A stretch of 10,655 nucleotides of DNA, taken from NCBI RefSeq assembly GCF_031082345.1, contig NZ_JAVHLH010000080.1:1-10655 (forward strand). The letters run 5' to 3'. Shown here one piece after another: positions 7,801-10,655 of the stretch. Under the pieces are notes generated by a model. It made no database searches. It was not told the origin of the DNA and saw only the letters and a list, made by a program, of their open reading frames with translations. Numbering within the stretch: the stretch's first letter is position 1; the number at the start of each line of letters is the position of its first letter. The stretch comes from Brevundimonas sp. Its GTDB lineage: Bacteria > Pseudomonadota > Alphaproteobacteria > Caulobacterales > Caulobacteraceae. The position numbers and the translations under genes were made by a program.

Positions 7801-8598
7801 CCAGCCGACCACAAGGCTGACCCGCTTCAGATTGGGCAGCTGAACCTGCAGCTGGTCCAGCGACACCGCCAGATCGGTCCGCCCGTCCCCTGCATGCATG
7901 TTCTCGGGCTTCGTCCGCGTCAGCCCCTCGCGGCGCATGACCGCTTCGGTCGCCAGCACAAACTCTCCCGCGCCGGGGATGAGACAAACCCCGTCCAGTC
8001 TGTCCTCAAGGGTCGGCTCCGCTCCCAGCGGCCGGCGAAACACCTCGAAGGACAGCTGCGGGGGCCGGTTGCCATAGGGACCGAGCGGCAGATCCTCGAA
8101 CACAACATAGGCCGTGCCCCGGTAGGCTGGAGCCTCGCCCTCGACGGCCTCGATCAGAGGATCGGGCGTCTGGTCGTCGGCCCCGCGATGCAACCGCATT
8201 GTCACGCCGCCCAGGTCCATCGGCTGCCCGTCGGCCCAGACGCGACCCACGCCGTCGACCGGCCCCTCGCAGAGCGCCACGGCGAAGCTCAGCGAGTAGT
8301 CGTACTCGACCGTGCGCGGCCCGCCCTTGCCGGCTGAGGAGCTCTTTCGCCCTTCGAGGAACCGCGCCGCCCAGATCACCTGCCCAGTGACGCGGGCGCG
8401 GCCGAAGACGCACGCCATCGGCGAGCCCTCGGCTGCGCCCTGCAGCGCCAGCGCATTGAGCCGCGGCCCCTTCTGGCGCGGCGCTTCAAGTCCCGCGACC
8501 AGGCTCCGGTCCAGCATCCCGCCGAGCGTGGACCCGATAACGCGGCCCAGACCGCCGCCGACCGCCCCGCCGACGGCGCCAAGCACTACCTGCGCCAT
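4879..8598 (-). CDS. GTA baseplate 'megatron' protein (g15) with TIM-barrel domain
   Basis: A 1239-residue protein matching the large distal tail protein of RcGTA (g15; about 1300 residues in Rhodobacter). It begins with a glycine-zipper-like stretch (residues 7-28, VLGAVGGAVGGGLGRVIGSTLGG). A tail-hub-like region follows (to about 330). The GTA TIM-barrel glycoside-hydrolase-like domain covers about 400-700, with candidate catalytic glutamates E420 (LLIGSEMRGLT) and E601 (RLTEFGCPAVD) and the conserved VGIDWYPPLSDWR. A phage-tail_3-like region comes next (about 720-900), and a C-terminal beta-rich domain includes RLSGLLRGQQGT (1059-1070). The family forms the baseplate and tail tip, and the TIM barrel may trim recipient cell-wall glycans. 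I chose ATG 8598 because GGAG lies 8 bases upstream, the stop of g14 overlaps it by one base, and MAQVVLGAVGGA is the family N-terminus; an in-frame codon 22 residues upstream lies inside g14. No frameshift was seen. Confidence 0.93.
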   Translation of the reverse strand: MAQVVLGAVGGAVGGGLGRVIGSTLGGMLDRSLVAGLEAPRQKGPRLNALALQGAAEGSPMACVFGRARVTGQVIWAARFLEGRKSSSAGKGGPRTVEYDYSLSFAVALCEGPVDGVGRVWADGQPMDLGGVTMRLHRGADDQTPDPLIEAVEGEAPAYRGTAYVVFEDLPLGPYGNRPPQLSFEVFRRPLGAEPTLEDRLDGVCLIPGAGEFVLATEAVMRREGLTRTKPENMHAGDGRTDLAVSLDQLQVQLPNLKRVSLVVGWFGDDLRAGHCTIRPGVERRDKPTEPVHWSVAGLTRDDAHLISQSGGAPAYGGTPSDESVRQAVAELKARGLQVTLYPFVFMDVPPGNGLPDPHGGVEQAAYPWRGRLVGDEATASSDVSAVFGEAAGWGLRRLALHYAALAAECGADGLLIGSEMRGLTGTRDTSGQFPAVDAFRVLAAECRAIVGSGVKLSYAADWSEYAGWRQGADVAFHLDPLWADPNIDYVGIDWYPPLSDWRYGDGGLDANLFGGPDAVDSLAAQVAGGEGFDWFYASPSDRAAQVRTPIVDTAHGEDWVFRVKDLIGWWSHAHHDRPGGVRSGAPTAWTPAMKPIRLTEFGCPAVDRGCNAPNLFQDAKSAEGSLPPFSTGARDDRMQRRALEAVLAHFAEPTNNPASTVYGGKMLEAADAWCWDARPWPVFPARSEVWADAGAWRTGHWLNGRLGGGTRNLLAEILMRAGLAETDFEIGDPGGEVEGYVIDRPMRVRDALEPLLAALGMVAAERNGLIAVSGTEPAALTLAPEALALPAKGGGVRADRTLEALPGAARVRFIDGDADYQTGSAVVRTAGEGGGLDMDLPAVCSKSLALAAAARALEAGREDRLTVFLGPLESLALEPGDTVSVSGDDRDWRAMRVDLDETPSAVLEPASTVRPGENDGVPSTGEGPTATGAPYFRMLDLPLLMDGGGDARPIVVVAAEPWRPMRIFAGADPASLTARGDIPESATVGQLVAALAGGVRHRWDGVNTLEVRIEGGAPESLSISAVLAGGNAVAVETVLGWEIVQFRTAELVGGEVWRLSGLLRGQQGTEDAMAAGAASGAAVVFLGAGLERAASPPAERGLPLVWRAAPVGLPPGGAGVSEIVFAPVGLHERPWSPAHLRCTGRSDGGFDLIWTPRSRLDGDRWEGEARPSDPPRYRIAILNAGIAIRSFEVATEAATYDGTDAAADFPDGLIDAEVSVSQWGDGYGWGVAARTRLI

Positions 8599-9059
8599 CA
8601 GCCCGTCTCCCGATCTGTCTGTTCCGGCCAGGCGAAGGCCGCCACCAGCCGGCGCCGCCACCACAGGCCCATCCAGCTCTCGACGACAGCCCGCCCCCAG
8701 TAGGCGTGAATCATGCGCGGCTCGTCACCGCCCCTCAGAGCCCCGGCGCTGAGGATGGCGCAATGTTTCGCGGGAGCGCCCGCGGCCATGCGGAACAGCA
8801 GCACGTCGCCCGCGCGCGCGGTGTCGACAGGAATTTCGCTCAGCCACCGGCGGGCCGCCTGCAGAAGCGTCTCCTCACCCCCCAACTCGGCCCAGTCCGG
8901 TCGATAGGGGGATGTCGGTTCCGGCTCGGCGCCGAACAGCTCCCGCCAGACGCCGCGCAACAGACCCAGGCAATCAGCGCCCTCTCCGCGCAAGCTGGCC
9001 TGGTGCTGATAGGGCGTCCCGAGCCAGGTGCGGGCGATCGCCACGACCCGGGGTCTCAT
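8598..9059 (-). CDS. NlpC/P60 cell-wall peptidase of the GTA tail (g14)
   Basis: A 153-residue NlpC/P60-family cysteine peptidase; RcGTA g14 is of about the same size. The catalytic Cys is C30 in GEGADCLGLLRGVW, the His is H99 in AKHCAILS, and a third polar residue is probably H118 in RMIHAYW, so the triad looks intact. WLGTPYQHQASLRG (12-25) is the usual lead-in to the nucleophile. Such proteins cut peptide bonds in peptidoglycan stems and help the tail cross the recipient cell wall. There is no signal peptide, as expected for a particle component. The ATG (9057-9059) overlaps the stop of g13 (ATGA) and has GGAG 6 bases upstream. The stop shares one base with the ATG of g15 (TGATG). Both overlaps point to translational coupling. 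Confidence 0.94.
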   Translation of the reverse strand: MRPRVVAIARTWLGTPYQHQASLRGEGADCLGLLRGVWRELFGAEPEPTSPYRPDWAELGGEETLLQAARRWLSEIPVDTARAGDVLLFRMAAGAPAKHCAILSAGALRGGDEPRMIHAYWGRAVVESWMGLWWRRRLVAAFAWPEQTDRETG

Positions 9060-9709
9060 CGGCGACTCCGGCCATCGTTGCGCGCGCCCTGCATCGGGAC
9101 GGCGGTCAGAAAGTCATCGCCCGGAATATCGGGAAATCCCTGAAAGTTGGCTCCGTTGCCGAACTTCGCGCGACACGTCGCCCAGCGCTTGTCGCACCCC
9201 TCGCCCGGAAATCCGGAGAGATCGAGCTTGCATCGGGCGTCTCCCCACTGGGCGTCGCAGTCCCGGCCATAGGTCCGCCCGACGACGCGCTCCAAGGCGG
9301 CCAGCGGCCCTTCGAGTTCAGCGGAAAATCCGTCCCCGTCGCGCCGTATCCGGGCGAGCCGCGCCACCCACAGCCGGACCTTCAGGTCAGGTCGGCGCCA
9401 GTCCAGCCGCCACAGTGAGATCTCTGCCCGATCAAACAGGCCCTGCTCGATATCGACCTCGGTGATCCCGTCGTCGTCGAGAACACCCGCGACGACCGCC
9501 GTCCCCGGCGCCAGCCCGACGCCGCTCCCCGCCGCGCCGCCGGTCCAACCGCTGGAAGCCCGGCAGACGACGCCTTCCACCTCCAGATCGCAGTCGTGAT
9601 CGGTGAATCCCGCCACCACGCCATCCGCCCGCTTCAGCACCCAGGCATGACACAGCGTCGCCGCGCCGATCTCGATCCGAGCCGCCAGTTCTTCCGGAAT
9701 CTGACGCAT
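9056..9709 (-). CDS. DUF2163 tail hub protein of the GTA (g13), shortened
   Basis: A 217-residue DUF2163/phage_BR0599-type hub protein, placed between g12 and g14 as in RcGTA. Residues 1-145 form the N-terminal domain (TLCHAWVLKRADGVVAGFTDHDCDLE, then GWTGGAAG and ISLWRLDWRRPD). The C-terminal domain has GRTYGRDCDAQWGDARCKLDL, GCDKRWATCRAKFGN and NFQGFPDIPGDDF. Family members I know are about 275-300 residues, with some 70-90 residues between the ARC and GCDKR motifs; here only 11 residues separate C160 and C172. The four cysteines C151, C160, C172 and C179 remain. In the related lambda tail protein gpL, and as I recall in the RcGTA hub, such cysteines hold an iron-sulfur cluster. The frame is intact and the end FLTAVPMQG looks normal, so this is a compact form, not a broken gene. 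The ATG lies one base after the g12 stop, with GAGGG 6 bases upstream. Confidence 0.9.
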   Translation of the reverse strand: MRQIPEELAARIEIGAATLCHAWVLKRADGVVAGFTDHDCDLEVEGVVCRASSGWTGGAAGSGVGLAPGTAVVAGVLDDDGITEVDIEQGLFDRAEISLWRLDWRRPDLKVRLWVARLARIRRDGDGFSAELEGPLAALERVVGRTYGRDCDAQWGDARCKLDLSGFPGEGCDKRWATCRAKFGNGANFQGFPDIPGDDFLTAVPMQGARNDGRSRR

Positions 9710-9710
9710 C

Positions 9711-10340
9711 TCAGACCCTCACCTCGATCAGGGGCACGGCCGCCATGCGCCCGGCGGCGAAGCTCTCCAGCGTCACGTCGATCCGGTCGGCGTCGAAACG
9801 GACAGGGACGTCGAATTCGAATCCCGCCGTGACAGCCACGCCCTCGGCCGGAGGCGTCAGGAAGGTCACCGTTCCCGTCGTCAGGTCCGCTTCAAAGCTC
9901 GACGGATTCTGCTCGAGGCCATCGAGACCGACCCTCACTGTTCCTTCGACAGGCTTGACGATCCGTCGGTCGGCCGCGTCCGGCCCCTCGCCATATCGCT
10001 TGCACAGCTCGAAGGTCGCACGGGCGCCGTCGCCCACGCCTAGAACCTGATCGTGAGGCGTGATCGCGCCGCTGGGCGCGCAGGACCTGAAGTCGGCGAA
10101 ATCCCGGAACCGGAACCCGTACAGCCGCCCGCGCCGGGCCTCGAAGAAGGCCGTCAACGCCGCCATGTCGTCCAGCGACCTCAGGTTCGCGCCGATCAGA
10201 TAGCGCCGGCGACCCTGCGCCCAGGGCGTCGAGCGCCGCTCGAAGCCTGAGCCCAGCGTCACGATCTCGGTGCGCCGTTCGACGCCGCCGGTCGATCCGA
10301 ACGCCAGACGCGCGGGCAGGCTCACCTCGTGAAAGGCCAT
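9711..10340 (-). CDS. DUF2460 distal tail protein of the GTA (g12)
   Basis: A 209-residue DUF2460 protein, matching RcGTA g12 in size and order. Recognisable parts are MAFHEVSLPARLAFGSTGG at the start, EIVTLGSGFERRSTPWAQGRRRY (typical of the family), a DMAALTAFFEARRGRLYGFRFRDFADF core (about residues 55-82), the FELCKRYG segment and the end FDADRIDVTLESFAAGRMAAVPLIEVRV. The protein is thought to form a distal tail ring between the tail tube and the hub. I chose the ATG at 10338-10340, with GGAGA 6 bases upstream (10347-10351). The frame stays open 141 bases further upstream, but that part runs into the tape-measure gene, is extremely Arg-rich and is not credible protein. A 40-nt gap separates it from g11. 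One base follows its TGA before the ATG of g13. Confidence 0.93.
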   Translation of the reverse strand: MAFHEVSLPARLAFGSTGGVERRTEIVTLGSGFERRSTPWAQGRRRYLIGANLRSLDDMAALTAFFEARRGRLYGFRFRDFADFRSCAPSGAITPHDQVLGVGDGARATFELCKRYGEGPDAADRRIVKPVEGTVRVGLDGLEQNPSSFEADLTTGTVTFLTPPAEGVAVTAGFEFDVPVRFDADRIDVTLESFAAGRMAAVPLIEVRV

Positions 10341-10346
10341 GAATCT

Positions 10347-10351
10347 TCTCC
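10347..10351 (-). promoter_or_regulatory. ribosome binding site of g12
   Basis: GGAGA on the minus strand, 6 bases before the ATG at 10340, in the only non-coding gap of the visible tail block (10341-10380). It decides the start against the longer open frame beginning at 10481. I saw no promoter or hairpin in the gap. Confidence 0.6.
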
Positions 10352-10380
10352 GTAATCCGGATCCGGCGCGGCGGTCGCGC

Positions 10381-10655
10381 CTAGAGCCGGCGCGCGCCGA
10401 GCGAGACGGCCCGCGCCAGCGCCTGGGCGATCTGCGCCTCGGATCGGAGCAGCGCCTCGGCCCCGCCGTCGACCCGCACATTGACGGTCACGCCCGACCC
10501 CGCGACCGGTTCGACCGTTCCCGGACCCGACGGCCGGAACAGCTCCGGGCCCCGTTCGCCGACCAGATAGGCTCCACCCCCGATCACCGGCCCGCCGTCC
10601 GCCCGCGCGCCGGAAAACACCGACCCAGCCGCCTGGGCGATGGCGCCAGCCAGGC
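10381..10655 (-). CDS. tail tape measure protein of the GTA (g11), C-terminal end
   Basis: The last 90 residues of a protein that enters from the right edge of the window and ends with TAG at 10381-10383. It shows the characteristic tape-measure C-terminus: an Ala/Gly helix (LAGAIAQAAGSVFSG), then ARADGGPVIGGGAYLVGERGPELFRPSGPGTVEPV, and a final amphipathic helix (RSEAQIAQALARAVSLGARRL). The GG-PV-GG-AYLVGE-GPELF pattern is widespread in phage and GTA tail tape proteins. It lies directly before g12, as in RcGTA. The frame continues upstream without a stop to the edge, so the GTG at 10620 is internal, not the start. Size and N-terminal domains cannot be judged here. Confidence 0.85.
   Translation of the reverse strand, partial: LAGAIAQAAGSVFSGARADGGPVIGGGAYLVGERGPELFRPSGPGTVEPVAGSGVTVNVRVDGGAEALLRSEAQIAQALARAVSLGARRL

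Noticed and set aside
7522..8337. Plus-strand open frame of 271 codons opposite the GTA megatron gene
   Set aside because: A GC-codon shadow with a His/Arg/Gln-rich low-complexity translation; the minus strand has a complete and conserved protein.
8599..8664. In-frame codon 22 residues upstream as the start of the megatron protein
   Set aside because: It lies inside g14, has no family-like sequence, and the ATG at 8598 has GGAG at good spacing plus the conserved glycine-rich N-terminus.
10341..10481. Longer g12 beginning at 10481
   Set aside because: The extra 47 residues overlap the tape-measure gene and are mostly Arg; the ATG at 10340 has a proper ribosome binding site and the family N-terminus.
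4879..10655. Active prophage instead of a GTA tail block
   Set aside because: Gene order, sizes and especially the TIM-barrel megatron match RcGTA g11-g15, and no integrase, lysis or attachment site is visible. Only the tail end is in view, so the rejection is not absolute.

Overview
The window is a GC-rich chromosomal segment that looks alphaproteobacterial, most likely from the Caulobacteraceae (Brevundimonas, Caulobacter or Phenylobacterium type). The reasons are the alphaproteobacterial form of SerC, a receiver protein carrying the GPDRRR tail motif, an RpoH-type sigma factor, and the tail genes of a Rhodobacter-type gene transfer agent (GTA). The genus is an inference from gene content and could not be searched.

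Layout. (1) Positions 1-405, plus strand: the C-terminal end of rpoH, the heat-shock sigma factor. A 9-bp stem-loop lies between it and the next gene, which converges on it. (2) Everything else is on the minus strand, so it reads from right to left. The right part (10655 to 4879) is a compact tail/baseplate block in the order of RcGTA genes g11 to g15: the end of the tape measure protein, a DUF2460 tail protein, a DUF2163 hub protein, an NlpC/P60 cell-wall peptidase and the very large TIM-barrel 'megatron' protein. Apart from the 40-nt gap after g11, these genes touch or overlap (TGAgATG, ATGA, TGATG), as expected of one translationally coupled operon. (3) After a 101-bp gap come host genes on the same strand: a zinc-finger-less DnaJ-type co-chaperone, serC (serine biosynthesis, coupled through a GTGA overlap), purA (first committed step to AMP), and a stand-alone receiver-domain protein.

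How the parts work together. The tail block would build the distal end of a GTA particle. The hub and megatron form the baseplate, and the NlpC/P60 protein plus the TIM-barrel domain probably open the recipient cell wall. The capsid and portal genes (g1 to g10) would lie beyond the right edge, so a related prophage cannot be fully excluded. The host block mixes protein folding, amino-acid and purine synthesis, and signalling.

Main points of interest: the hub protein has lost most of the usual insert in its C-terminal domain but keeps four cysteines; the receiver protein has Glu where the phospho-accepting Asp should be; a perfect 20-bp palindrome with TTAA ends lies upstream of that receiver gene; and the four host genes on the minus strand all appear to start with GTG or TTG, while the complete GTA genes start with ATG. 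I saw no CRISPR array, insertion sequence, tRNA or rRNA gene, or recognisable defence system. No stretch longer than about 100 bases lacks a gene.
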